DNA from: a virus
DNA length: 60,923 nucleotides
IMG/VR virus record: IMGVR_UViG_3300002835_000193
Coordinates: 1 to 60,923 of that record
Reading direction: 5' to 3' (one strand)
Shown: positions 6,771 through 14,057 of the stretch, piece after piece
Position numbering within the stretch: the first letter of the stretch is position 1
Layout of the letters: every line of letters starts with the position of its first letter
Notes under the pieces: model-generated
Database searches by the model: none
The model's input: only the letters and a program-made list of their open reading frames with translations
What the model was told of the DNA's origin: nothing
Translations under genes and position numbers: made by a program

Positions 6771-7328
6771 TTATACTAGGGGTTGTGGAGTATCTTTTGA
6801 TATACCCCGCTTTATTCCCCAAAAATATAGATCACGAGTAGGACGATAATACTCAAAATAAACACCATAAAAACTAAGTTTATCAACCAATGGTCTGAAG
6901 TGTTCCTCTGTAAGGTTCCTATAATAATCATCAGTAAACGGTGAATCAGAGTTCTTAGTTCTAGAAGTACCATGCTCAGGTCTACCAGTAGAAGCACAAG
7001 TAAAGGTCACCAAACCACCTTTCTTGGTCAACCTATACATGTTCTCAAAGGTCTCAGCCCACTGAGGATTATGTTCAAAACATTCAGCACTAATAGCCAC
7101 ATCAAAAGACTCATCTGGGGCATCATACTCCTCACCCCTACAAACCACATCCACATCTTTACCTTCACCAAGGTCTATACCAACATAGTTGTTGGGGTTA
7201 TCAAACAATCTTCTGACACTACCATTGATATTTAATGAACCCATTTCTACCACAGACGTGTTAACAAAATGATTAGGGAATAATGTTTTTACTTCTTTAA
7301 AAAATACAAACTGTGAGTGATGAGCCAT
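6771..7328 (-). CDS. class I SAM-dependent methyltransferase
   Basis: 185 residues. Motif I is VVEMGSLNINGSV (around residue 27), motif II YVGIDLGEGKDVDVV (around 48), and motif IV FDVAISAECFEHNPQW (around 75), then KKGGLVTFTCAS. This is the methyltransferase type 11 arrangement, in which SAM binds the Gly-containing loop and the acidic residue in motif II. The substrate is unknown. It lies two bases after the glycosyltransferase gene in a leftward pair, so its target may be a sugar or a small molecule. Confidence 0.8.
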   Translation of the reverse strand: MAHHSQFVFFKEVKTLFPNHFVNTSVVEMGSLNINGSVRRLFDNPNNYVGIDLGEGKDVDVVCRGEEYDAPDESFDVAISAECFEHNPQWAETFENMYRLTKKGGLVTFTCASTGRPEHGTSRTKNSDSPFTDDYYRNLTEEHFRPLVDKLSFYGVYFEYYRPTRDLYFWGIKRGISKDTPQPLV

Positions 7329-7330
7329 TA

Positions 7331-8014
7331 TTAATGTGCCAAACCTTTATTAAGACCAAGTTTAATCAACAGACTATTTTGTGGAGTGTCTGCTATTACA
7401 CCTTTATTATTTGTTCTAACAAACCTTTTGGTCCACTTTTCTATAAAATATTTTTTATCTAATACTGTTAACTGTTGCAAATATTTGCTCTGTGCTGTAC
7501 CTACTACACCATGCAGATGCACTACTTCTGCTGGAACATACACAGCCTTTCCCAAACCTAAAACTTGAAGCAATAGATCATCGTCTCCAAAGTACCACCT
7601 ATAAGTTTCATCTGTCCTTAATCCAGAAGATAAATCAAGCACCCAACAGTATCCTGCTGACTTGGTAGCCCCATTGCCACTATGTGGATATGGATAACCC
7701 AATACTGCACCTTCTTCTTTCATGCCTTGCACTATCTTGTTAATAGGATTATCCTTTAATATAAGGTCATCGTTTAATACCGCGATATATTCCCCACCAT
7801 TTGCTCTGGCTATATCTATGCCTGTGTTCCACCATCTATGGATATTAGGGGGATCTAAATCCCAAACATTACGAACACCTTCTATTGGCTCTGATTCAAC
7901 TGTGTGGACAATAACAATCTGATCTAATGGCAACTGGCTGTCTTTAATAATATCTTCTAAATATTGACGTCTTGTCCCACTAGGAATTGTTAGCCAAACC
8001 TTTAAATCAGTCAT
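7331..8014 (-). CDS. glycosyltransferase family 2-like protein
   Basis: 227 residues. GT-A hallmarks: a beta-strand start (KVWLTIPSGTRRQYLEDII), NGGEYIAVLNDDLIL with the metal-binding NDD near residue 100, and YRWYFGDDDLLLQ plus EVVHLHG toward the C-terminus. It would transfer an activated sugar to an unknown acceptor. The gene opens six bases after a TATAAT box and has no ribosome site. Three CAAACCTTT words lie within its coding sequence. Confidence 0.8.
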   Translation of the reverse strand: MTDLKVWLTIPSGTRRQYLEDIIKDSQLPLDQIVIVHTVESEPIEGVRNVWDLDPPNIHRWWNTGIDIARANGGEYIAVLNDDLILKDNPINKIVQGMKEEGAVLGYPYPHSGNGATKSAGYCWVLDLSSGLRTDETYRWYFGDDDLLLQVLGLGKAVYVPAEVVHLHGVVGTAQSKYLQQLTVLDKKYFIEKWTKRFVRTNNKGVIADTPQNSLLIKLGLNKGLAH

Positions 8015-8020
8015 TTGTCA

Positions 8021-8026
8021 ATTATA
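8021..8026 (-). promoter_or_regulatory. -10 box of a leaderless promoter (minus strand)
   Basis: On the minus strand TATAAT, then six bases (TGACAA), then the ATG ending at 8014. No obvious -35. Same spacing as at 8334, 11560, 17286, 18824 and 39269. Confidence 0.55.
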
Positions 8027-8055
8027 CCAGCAGAGAGAATAATCTTACCGTTATT

Positions 8056-8069
8056 GCTGCGAAAGCAGC
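8056..8069 (+). other. GCTGC-GAAA-GCAGC hairpin
   Basis: Perfect five-base stem (six with the flanking T-A) closed by a GAAA tetraloop, in the gap between two leftward genes. The stable GNRA loop suggests an RNA structure, probably at the 3' end of the small membrane gene's mRNA, though no T tract follows. Confidence 0.45.
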
Positions 8070-8088
8070 ATAGGTAGGTATAATACTT

Positions 8089-8235
8089 CTACTTTTCGCC
8101 GAACTCTACGCCTTGATATAATTTATTTTTTAAATAAGACATTTCTTTTTTTAACGGTTTAAGCATATGTAGAACTAAAACAAAATCTAATGCTAGTCCT
8201 ACAATTAATCCAACAAAAAACCAAAGTACTTCCAT
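8089..8235 (-). CDS. small membrane protein
   Basis: 48 residues. One transmembrane helix (LWFFVGLIVGLALDFVLVL, residues 4-22) is followed by a charged amphipathic tail (KPLKKEMSYLKNKLY). AGGGGCAAAT precedes the ATG and two TATAAT-like boxes lie upstream. The layout resembles small phage membrane or spanin-like proteins; the function is unknown. Confidence 0.6.
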   Translation of the reverse strand: MEVLWFFVGLIVGLALDFVLVLHMLKPLKKEMSYLKNKLYQGVEFGEK

Positions 8236-8310
8236 ATTTGCCCCTAAGCCTATATTATATACAATACATTATACCGCATGAGATAATATATTGTTTTTTT
8301 TCGCCAAACT

Positions 8311-8339
8311 TTGACAAACCGTCGCACATATGATATGCT
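8311..8339 (+). promoter_or_regulatory. leaderless promoter for the 8346 operon
   Basis: TTGACA at 8311-8316, 17-base spacer, TATGCT at 8334-8339, six bases (AGATAC), then the ATG at 8346. This is a full consensus promoter whose start site should coincide with the start codon. Confidence 0.8.
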
Positions 8340-8345
8340 AGATAC

Positions 8346-8567
8346 ATGACAGATAAAACACATAGGTTGTCCTATTCAAAAGCGGATTGGGACCTAATTA
8401 ATGCACGACAGGAAATGAAGTGGGCCGCAATGGCTAGTGACGTTACTGTAATTAAACCAGACGGAACCAAAAAAATTATTAAAAATAACGTCAAACCAAT
8501 AAATGCCAAAAAAATAAAAAAAGAATCTAAACATAAACGACAACAAATGTTTGAAGGTGATATTTAA
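8346..8567 (+). CDS. small basic hypothetical protein, leaderless
   Basis: 73 residues, very basic C-terminal half (KKIIKNNVKPINAKKIKKESKHKRQQ, residues 42-67), so probably nucleic-acid binding. There is no ribosome site because the promoter abuts the ATG. First gene of a long rightward operon extending to 13456. Confidence 0.65.
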   Translation: MTDKTHRLSYSKADWDLINARQEMKWAAMASDVTVIKPDGTKKIIKNNVKPINAKKIKKESKHKRQQMFEGDI

Positions 8568-8701
8568 TGAAAAGGCTTATATCTTTAATAGTAGGCTTTG
8601 TATTATATATGTGGCATTATGATCCGTCTTTTGCTGGATGCCCCGCTGGAAAGCACGTATACTGGCATAAACTATGTAAGAAATGTGGGAGATACAGATG
8701 A
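8567..8701 (+). CDS. small exported or membrane-anchored Cys protein
   Basis: 44 residues. A short hydrophobic N-terminus (MKRLISLIVGFVLYMWHY) is followed by a Cys-containing segment with CKKCGRYR at the end. It starts one base inside the preceding stop. It could be a secreted or anchored zinc-binding peptide. Confidence 0.55.
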   Translation: MKRLISLIVGFVLYMWHYDPSFAGCPAGKHVYWHKLCKKCGRYR

Positions 8702-8796
8702 AAGAACCTTACGAATGGATTCTATTTTACTATATGATGGGTATATCCACAGGTATTTTGTTTTCCTTTATATTATTTAGAGCAAATAAAAGATAA
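8698..8796 (+). CDS. membrane micro-protein
   Basis: 32 residues: one hydrophobic helix (ILFYYMMGISTGILFSFILF) between MKEPYEW and RANKR. ATGA-type overlap with the previous gene and a one-base overlap with the next. Confidence 0.55.
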   Translation: MKEPYEWILFYYMMGISTGILFSFILFRANKR

Positions 8797-8894
8797 TGCC
8801 AGAGTTCTCAGACTTTGAAGCAGAGTTTTATGCTAAAGAAGGAAAGTATGAGATAATAGATGTAGAGAGATTTTATGGAGAAATCGATGAATGA
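8796..8894 (+). CDS. acidic micro-protein
   Basis: 32 residues, rich in Glu, Phe and Tyr (PEFSDFEAEFYAKEGKYEI). Coupled by TAATG to the previous gene. No motif recognised. Confidence 0.5.
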   Translation: MPEFSDFEAEFYAKEGKYEIIDVERFYGEIDE

Positions 8895-9048
8895 GACATA
8901 CGAACTTATAGAAACAATGCGTTTGGCTGAAAAAGATTTAAAAAACGAACAACTAAGCCCTGCCATGAAGAGTTATATGCAGTCAACAGATGCCCTTATT
9001 TGTTCTATGCAAGCATATATAGATTATTTAATACAGGATGATGAATGA
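8887..9048 (+). CDS. small helical hypothetical protein
   Basis: 53 residues, helical and acidic (NETYELIETMRLAEKDLKNE). GGAG lies ten bases before the ATG. It overlaps the methylase-like gene by four bases. Confidence 0.55.
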   Translation: MNETYELIETMRLAEKDLKNEQLSPAMKSYMQSTDALICSMQAYIDYLIQDDE

Positions 9049-9896
9049 TGTCTGACTTTGTAGCATGTGTTAAACACGACATGTACGACATGTTAACTTA
9101 TACCAAGTGCATCATTTGCGGATTTACTTTAAGACATGAAGAGCAAGGTAGAAAGCAAGGTAGATTAGTATTGCTTGGTACTGAAATTGGTAATCCTTTT
9201 GACATTACCCCCAGAGTTTTAGATGCTATTTTAACTGCAAACTATATTGTTTGTGAACATGCAGATAGTTTTGAAAAATTGTGTACTACTTTAGGAATAA
9301 CACCTAAAGGTGTTGTCTGCCCCTATAAAGACTTTTCTGATAAAGAAGATGAAGGCATTGAAAATTTACAATGGCTTTATGATGAGATTGAACTTGGTTT
9401 AAATGCAGTAATGATTGCTGATCAAGGTATGCCACTTATTATGGATCCTTGTGATTTTATAGTTAAAGGTGCAATTGAACGTAACATACCAGTTTCTATC
9501 TTTCCTGGACCTGATGCCCCAGTGACAGCATTAAACGTTTCTGGACTAAATGCTTGGGACTTTACATTTATAGGATCAATGCCACATGATACTTCAAAGC
9601 GTCAATTAATATTTAATCAAATGCTAAATGATAACAAGACACACATATATTTTGATCTAGATAATCATCTTATTGAAAATCTAACAAATCTGTCTGACGT
9701 TATTGGTGAAGAAAGAAAGATAGCAGTATGTTTTAATATGACAAAAAATGATCAAAACATAGTTAGAGGAACAATAAAAGAAGTAATATCTTGGTTATTA
9801 CAAAATGGCTACAACAGACCTAGACAAACTCCTGAATGGATGTTGCAAATGACGATTGTTGTTGAGGGAAATAATCCACAAAGGGCACATATATAA
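9045..9896 (+). CDS. tetrapyrrole-methylase-fold protein, RsmI-like
   Basis: 283 residues. After an N-terminal His/Cys segment (residues 5-25, CVKH...CIICGF, possibly zinc-binding) comes the RsmI pattern. LLGTEIGNPFDITPRVLDAILTA matches the ATPIGNLEDIT block, MIADQGMPLIMDP the SDAGTPLISDP block, and SIFPGPDAPVTALNVSGL the PGPSA block. RsmI uses SAM to 2'-O-methylate C1402 of 16S rRNA. Here the family resemblance is clear but the substrate is inferred only. A second family member lies at 12743. The start is ATG 9045 or 9048. Confidence 0.82.
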   Translation: MMSDFVACVKHDMYDMLTYTKCIICGFTLRHEEQGRKQGRLVLLGTEIGNPFDITPRVLDAILTANYIVCEHADSFEKLCTTLGITPKGVVCPYKDFSDKEDEGIENLQWLYDEIELGLNAVMIADQGMPLIMDPCDFIVKGAIERNIPVSIFPGPDAPVTALNVSGLNAWDFTFIGSMPHDTSKRQLIFNQMLNDNKTHIYFDLDNHLIENLTNLSDVIGEERKIAVCFNMTKNDQNIVRGTIKEVISWLLQNGYNRPRQTPEWMLQMTIVVEGNNPQRAHI

Positions 9897-10093
9897 TGGA
9901 TGCTAGAGGTATACCAACTCCACAATGTCCAAGTTGTGCATCAACATTGCTTAAACTAACTGTTAAGTTTGATCCTGAAACATATGAAATTGATTTATAT
10001 TTCTTAGGCGATGCTGAGTGTGCTGTATGCGGAACACTATTAACAGCACCAACTCCACTAGATTTACCAGGAGCAGAAGATGATTACATGTGA
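9896..10093 (+). CDS. small zinc-ribbon protein
   Basis: 65 residues with two cysteine pairs: CPSC (residues 11-14) and CAVC (near 44). This is typical of a zinc ribbon. It shares one base with the preceding methylase gene. A partner role for that enzyme is possible but unproven. Confidence 0.65.
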   Translation: MDARGIPTPQCPSCASTLLKLTVKFDPETYEIDLYFLGDAECAVCGTLLTAPTPLDLPGAEDDYM

Positions 10094-10208
10094 GAAATGT
10101 AAAGAAGAATTAACTGACAACACTTATGATATATTTTGGGAAAAACATCAAACTATTCCAGATGCATATAACTATGGTGATTTTAAAATTTGGTGTGTAA
10201 ATAAATGA
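10080..10208 (+). CDS. small Cys-containing protein
   Basis: 42 residues beginning MITCEKCKEELTD, with a third Cys near the end (WCVNK), resembling a half zinc finger. Overlaps the previous gene by 14 bases and the next by 4. Confidence 0.55.
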   Translation: MITCEKCKEELTDNTYDIFWEKHQTIPDAYNYGDFKIWCVNK

Positions 10209-10381
10209 GTTTAGAAAAAGATATCAAAAACATATTATTAGAAGTAGGACAAACCGTAAAGATACATAAAATTGATGCAAACAATAGTGCTATAGAACTA
10301 GATTATGACAAGCATACAATAAAACTATTAGAACTATTTAAAAAATATTTGGAAGAAGCAAAAAATGATAGCGTGGCATAG
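10205..10381 (+). CDS. small hypothetical protein
   Basis: 58 residues, mixed helix and strand (KDIKNILLEVGQTVKIHKIDA). Starts in an ATGA overlap and overlaps the next start by 17 bases. No family recognised. Confidence 0.55.
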   Translation: MSLEKDIKNILLEVGQTVKIHKIDANNSAIELDYDKHTIKLLELFKKYLEEAKNDSVA

Positions 10382-10595
10382 ACCAGACATGACTCCTGAA
10401 GAAATACAAGACTATCTACGTCAAAACAGGGTGACCAAAGACATGGCAGATGAAGACTTTGCATCATATATTAAAAGATATGTAAAAGAAAATGATGATA
10501 TCTTAAATAAACTAGGATCTGATTATGACAAGAACAACATACCATATTGGGATTCTTATAAAAACGAACAGATAGAGGGTAGGGATAATGTCTAG
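10365..10595 (+). CDS. hypothetical acidic protein
   Basis: 76 residues, helical, acidic, with TPEEIQDYLRQNRVTKDMADEDF. GGAAG lies nine bases before the ATG. Overlaps the following oxygenase gene by 8 bases, so it may be translated with it. Confidence 0.6.
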   Translation: MIAWHRPDMTPEEIQDYLRQNRVTKDMADEDFASYIKRYVKENDDILNKLGSDYDKNNIPYWDSYKNEQIEGRDNV

Positions 10596-11226
10596 TTTTA
10601 TTGATATTTTAGGCGATGATATAGAGAACATAAAATATGTATATGATTTTTTAGATAAAGAAGATCTTGAATATTTAATAGAAGTTGCTAAAAAAGCAGA
10701 ATCAAGATTTAGTGGAAGTCAATTACATGTTGCCGCTAATAATCATTTAGATGATGCTTCGTTAAGTGATTTTAGAAAGTTTGGTGAAAAGTTAAATAAT
10801 AAAATATTTGATGTTGCCAAAGAAGTATATAAACAAGACTTTTTAAAAGAAACGTTTAACTTTGGATTAAATATTCATAAAGTAAACTCTTTTACAGATG
10901 CACATGTGGACATCATAGAAGATTCTCCTGGATTTCAGGAGCCTGGATTTAAAGAACCAGTCTATTTAAACTGGAGAGATGCTTGGGATGGATATTTGGC
11001 ATGCAACCTATACTTAAATGATGATTATAGTGGAGGGCAAATATATTTTCCTGAAAGAGAATACCTAACAATCAAACCTAAAGCAAACTCACTAATTATG
11101 TGGCCTGGCAACAAATATTTTATTCATGGTATTAAGAAAACAAAAATAACCAGCAGATATGTGTATGGTATTTTTATGAAATTTGCAGAGTATGATAAAT
11201 ATAATCCTAAGCAAAAAGATTTATAA
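10588..11226 (+). CDS. 2OG-Fe(II) oxygenase, prolyl-4-hydroxylase type
   Basis: 212 residues. The double-stranded beta-helix carries the iron ligands H106-x-D108 (AHVD) and H180 (FIHG), and R190 (SRY) for 2-oxoglutarate. NLYLNDDYSGGQIYFPE is the signature strand of P4H-like phage oxygenases. Such enzymes hydroxylate a substrate using O2 and 2OG; P4Hs act on proline. It is close in sequence to the leftward gene at 13449 (IDILGDDIENIK against VDVLGNDISLIK), indicating duplication. The target is unknown. Confidence 0.85.
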   Translation: MSSFIDILGDDIENIKYVYDFLDKEDLEYLIEVAKKAESRFSGSQLHVAANNHLDDASLSDFRKFGEKLNNKIFDVAKEVYKQDFLKETFNFGLNIHKVNSFTDAHVDIIEDSPGFQEPGFKEPVYLNWRDAWDGYLACNLYLNDDYSGGQIYFPEREYLTIKPKANSLIMWPGNKYFIHGIKKTKITSRYVYGIFMKFAEYDKYNPKQKDL

Positions 11227-11553
11227 TAAATTTTTAATAACTCTATTAATAATAATCTTAACCCCTCTTGATGTTATTTTATCAGCATCAAAAGTTTCAG
11301 TATAGCCACCTTGAGGCATATCCTCTTTACTTACAAAACCTTCACTTTTTGTTTTACTCTTCATCTTAGATAAGACTATTCTTTCTACCTTACGTGCTAT
11401 CGTTATGCTATCAAAATACCAATACTCGACTATTTTCCAACCATTTGATCTATGGGTAGGGTATCTAGTATTACCTATGTCGTTTATTCCTACCTTAAAT
11501 GCCCCGAATTTTTCGTGGTAAATCAAATATAAAAGGGCTGGACCTCTATGCAT
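11221..11553 (-). CDS. GIY-YIG-like nuclease domain protein
   Basis: 110 residues from the ATG at 11553. LLYLIYHEKFGAFKVGI, then RYPTHRSNGW and ARKVERIVL, follow the order of GIY-YIG domains (first strand, KVG segment, conserved Arg/His, helix with Glu). Small free-standing GIY-YIG proteins in phages are often homing or restriction nucleases. The reading from 11571 would start inside the -10 box, so the leaderless ATG is preferred. It converges with the oxygenase at 10588, overlapping 6 bases. Confidence 0.6.
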   Translation of the reverse strand: MHRGPALLYLIYHEKFGAFKVGINDIGNTRYPTHRSNGWKIVEYWYFDSITIARKVERIVLSKMKSKTKSEGFVSKEDMPQGGYTETFDADKITSRGVKIIINRVIKNLL

Positions 11554-11559
11554 ATATAG

Positions 11560-11565
11560 ATTATA
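11560..11565 (-). promoter_or_regulatory. -10 box of a leaderless promoter (minus strand)
   Basis: TATAAT on the minus strand, then six bases (CTATAT), then the ATG ending at 11553. No clear -35. Confidence 0.55.
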
Positions 11566-11606
11566 TCGCACTATGGTATACTTAAATCCTAAGAGAAAGG
11601 TACTCT

Positions 11607-11900
11607 ATGTCATTTGAACAAGGAGTAGCACATATCAGCGAATGGTATGAAAACAATGATGGTCAAACAAGAAGAGACTTTGTAATCAGAGATTTTGGAA
11701 ACTATGTTTGGCACGTAAAACAATCAGCAGACAAAGGCTCAACAGTAGTTACTGAAAATGTAGCATACCAAAGTGATCCGAACTCAGGAGAAACAAACAA
11801 ACTAGATATCTCCTATTTCTGCAACAGATGTATTAATCCAGAACTATACCAAGAATTACAGTTTACGCATGAATGCCAATGCTGTAATTTTAAATGGTAA
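11607..11900 (+). CDS. hypothetical protein with C-terminal zinc finger
   Basis: 97 residues. A beta-rich N-terminus (RDFVIRDFGNYVWHVKQ) is followed by CNRC (residues 72-75) and CQCC near 92, likely one zinc site. AAAGG precedes the ATG; a TATACT box lies about 30 bases upstream. No known family. Confidence 0.65.
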   Translation: MSFEQGVAHISEWYENNDGQTRRDFVIRDFGNYVWHVKQSADKGSTVVTENVAYQSDPNSGETNKLDISYFCNRCINPELYQELQFTHECQCCNFKW

Positions 11901-11908
11901 AACTAGGA

Positions 11909-11936
11909 TATAATTGTATTGGATAGTACGCTATCC
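11909..11936 (+). promoter_or_regulatory. -10 box with a hairpin at the predicted mRNA 5' end
   Basis: TATAAT at 11909-11914. The predicted start at about 11921 is the first base of a perfect hairpin GGATAG-TACG-CTATCC (11921-11936). The -35 is weak. A 5'-terminal hairpin can protect mRNA from decay. Confidence 0.5.
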
Positions 11937-11951
11937 AGGAAGAGACAATAA

Positions 11952-12338
11952 ATGGGAATGTATATTCAAGAAAAAGATGACAAGGTAAAGCAATCATTTA
12001 AGCCTAAAAAATGGCAGCCTATGGTTCTTAATGGAAAAGATGCAATTGTTCCAACGCAAGAAGGTAAATGCTTTTGGGAAGCACAACTACACTTGACTCT
12101 ACCTAAAACAGGTAGACCAACATATGTAAAAATGAATTACTCAAGAGACTATAAAGGTAAAAACGATACCACTGGAACAAATACATACGCTATTCCTGCC
12201 GACATTGAATCTGTACAGTTTACACTTTCATGGTACTTTAATGCTAATCCAAGCACACCAATTTCGTGTATGGTTTATCACAATGGATCAACAGACATTG
12301 TTTCTGAAATAAGACAATTCAAAGGAATGATATTATAA
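11952..12338 (+). CDS. hypothetical beta-rich protein
   Basis: 128 residues. Mostly beta pattern with an HLTLPKTGRPTYVKMNYSRDY segment and IPADIESVQFTLSWYFNA. It resembles a small jelly-roll or carbohydrate-binding-like domain, common in phage particle or lysin-associated proteins. AGGAAGAGACAATAA precedes the ATG, and the stop overlaps the M23 peptidase start by one base. The coupling suggests a partner of the peptidase, which is an inference. Confidence 0.65.
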   Translation: MGMYIQEKDDKVKQSFKPKKWQPMVLNGKDAIVPTQEGKCFWEAQLHLTLPKTGRPTYVKMNYSRDYKGKNDTTGTNTYAIPADIESVQFTLSWYFNANPSTPISCMVYHNGSTDIVSEIRQFKGMIL

Positions 12339-12727
12339 TGGGATTACCAATCAAAGATGGAAAGATTACTACCGCTTACAAAAAGTTAGGCAAGATGTGG
12401 TCAAAAGGGTATCATACTGGGGTCGACTTTGCAGTTAAGACAGGTACACCAGTAATTGCAGTTGCAGATGGAAAAATTGAACCAGCAAACTGGGGAAAAT
12501 CATATGGAACTCAAGCAGTACAAAAAGTTGAAGGCGGATGGGTAATCTATGCACATCTTTCTAAACTAGATGTAAAAGCAGGAGATAAAGTAACTAAAGG
12601 ACAACAAATAGGATTAAGTGGAAACACAGGAAACTCTTCTGGTCCACACTTACATTTTGAAATGAGAGACAATATTCGTTGGTCTGCTGGTAAAGATTTA
12701 GATCCACAAGTAATATTAGATAAATAG
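12338..12727 (+). CDS. M23 (LytM-type) peptidase, probable endolysin or virion lysin
   Basis: 129 residues, a bare M23 domain. The zinc and catalytic residues are visible: H26-xxx-D30 (YHTGVDF), H73 (YAHLS), and H104-x-H106 (PHLHFE). The GDKVTKGQQIGLSGNTGNSSG segment is typical. M23 enzymes cut peptidoglycan cross-bridges. No signal peptide or binding domain is present, so it needs a holin or works from the virion. Holin candidates are at 19517 and 39863. Confidence 0.9.
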   Translation: MGLPIKDGKITTAYKKLGKMWSKGYHTGVDFAVKTGTPVIAVADGKIEPANWGKSYGTQAVQKVEGGWVIYAHLSKLDVKAGDKVTKGQQIGLSGNTGNSSGPHLHFEMRDNIRWSAGKDLDPQVILDK

Positions 12728-12742
12728 AAAAGGAATGATAAA

Positions 12743-13456
12743 ATGTCTGGCAAATTAATTGTAGGCTCAATGCCTATAGGTCACAACCAAGATTTAAGTC
12801 AAAGAATGATTGATGCTCTTCGTGATAGTCAAATTATATACACTGATTACATGCCAGACAATTTATATGCTATATTAGATTTTTACAAAATTCAGGCAGG
12901 CGAATGTGATATAAGAATATTAAAAAGCACTAACACAATGTTTGCAGACGAATATCAAATAAAAGAATGCATTGATTTTATAAAAGAAGGAAGAACAGTT
13001 CTATTAGTTGCTGGAGAAGGTCAAATAGGAATGGCAGATCCTGGACCTCAATTTATCCAAGCATGCATAGAAAATAATTTACTTTACACAGTATATCCTG
13101 GACCAAGTGCTTTTGCCACAGCGTTTGTTGCAAGTGGAATAACTAATGGAGATTGTTTTATATCTTGTAATATGGAATATCCAGAAAAAACTATTGAATA
13201 CTTTAAAGATCAAGATACTCCTTTAGTAATACCAATATGGCATTATAAACTAGACGGTGTCTTAAAGTTATTAGATGAAAAGTTTAAATTTACTAATGGT
13301 AAAACTAAAAAAGTTACACTCTGTATTGACATGACCACAAATGAAGAAATGTTTGTTACTGAGTATGTAGAGGATATTTTAAATAGTGAAAAACTTAAAC
13401 ACTTAAAAGAATATCCTAAGATAATGCTTGTAATTAGTGATTTTGTTACTAGATAG
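12743..13456 (+). CDS. second tetrapyrrole-methylase-fold protein, RsmI-like
   Basis: 237 residues. It keeps the family layout: IVGSMPIGHNQDLSQRMIDAL (first strand and loop), VLLVAGEGQIGMADPGPQFIQA (middle block), and YPGPSAFATAFVASGITNGD (PGPS block). It is more divergent than the protein at 9045, with GEGQIGMADP replacing the usual DAGTPLISDP. It may have lost or changed the SAM reaction. AAAAGGAATG precedes the start. It converges with the gene at 13449, overlapping 8 bases. Confidence 0.75.
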   Translation: MSGKLIVGSMPIGHNQDLSQRMIDALRDSQIIYTDYMPDNLYAILDFYKIQAGECDIRILKSTNTMFADEYQIKECIDFIKEGRTVLLVAGEGQIGMADPGPQFIQACIENNLLYTVYPGPSAFATAFVASGITNGDCFISCNMEYPEKTIEYFKDQDTPLVIPIWHYKLDGVLKLLDEKFKFTNGKTKKVTLCIDMTTNEEMFVTEYVEDILNSEKLKHLKEYPKIMLVISDFVTR

Positions 13457-14057
13457 TATACTTATCAAAATCTTTAAACTTTATTGATCTATAAACATTG
13501 TATCTATTACCATCTATTGGATCTTTAACACCATGAATAAAGTTTTTGTTACCAGCCCACATAACTAAAGAGTTGGCCTTTGGTTTAAATTCATAATTTC
13601 TTTCAGGGAAATATACTTGACCACCAGAATAATCATCATTAATATATATATTACAGGACAAGTATCCATCCCAAGCATTTTTCCAATCATGTAACTCTTC
13701 TTCTTTTGGCTTCTGCCTGTCAAGTCCTTCAATAATATCAGTATGAACAGGAGTAATTGCTCCTGGGGTTGCTATTGTTGCAGCAAGCATATGGGTATTA
13801 TCATCAACAAATTCCATACCATATAGTTCTGTTGCTGTCTCAATTATTTTTTTATTGTATTTATTTTGTATTTCAATAATCTCTGGAGTAATAACTTTAT
13901 CTATTTCTTCTTGAATATGTTGACCATCTTGTGGTTGTGCTGCTGATACCCAATCTAAAAACTTTAACATAATGTTATAGTCGTCAACATCCATAAAGTT
14001 TTCTTTAGTTTTAATTAAACTTATATCATTACCTAAAACATCTACAAAAGAGTTCAT
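13449..14057 (-). CDS. 2OG-Fe(II) oxygenase, prolyl-4-hydroxylase type
   Basis: 202 residues. Iron ligands H105-x-D107 (VHTD) and H175 (FIHG), 2OG-binding R185 (NRY), and the CNIYINDDYSGGQVYFPE signature strand. Close paralogue of the gene at 10588. It overlaps the upstream oxygenase at 14054 by 4 bases (ATGA), so the pair is co-translated. Predicted to hydroxylate an unknown, possibly prolyl, substrate. Confidence 0.85.
   Translation of the reverse strand: MNSFVDVLGNDISLIKTKENFMDVDDYNIMLKFLDWVSAAQPQDGQHIQEEIDKVITPEIIEIQNKYNKKIIETATELYGMEFVDDNTHMLAATIATPGAITPVHTDIIEGLDRQKPKEEELHDWKNAWDGYLSCNIYINDDYSGGQVYFPERNYEFKPKANSLVMWAGNKNFIHGVKDPIDGNRYNVYRSIKFKDFDKYTI

Larger units (their letters stand above)
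5776..8003. repeat. cluster of CAAACCTTT words in both orientations
   Basis: CAAACCTTT or its complement AAAGGTTTG (or the 8-base core) occurs at 5776, 5844, 5859, 6098, 6234, 6261, 6278, 6747, 7340, 7420 and 7995, with close variants near 6187, 6411, 6632, 6763, 7554 and 8305. It spans non-coding DNA and two leftward genes, so it is not explained by one protein motif. Iteron-like or stoperator-like sites are possible. Confidence 0.55.

Noticed and set aside
8598-8780. 60-codon ORF overlapping two micro-genes
   Set aside because: It overlaps 8567-8701 and 8698-8796 in another frame; the micro-genes are linked by stop-start overlaps and have coherent membrane segments.
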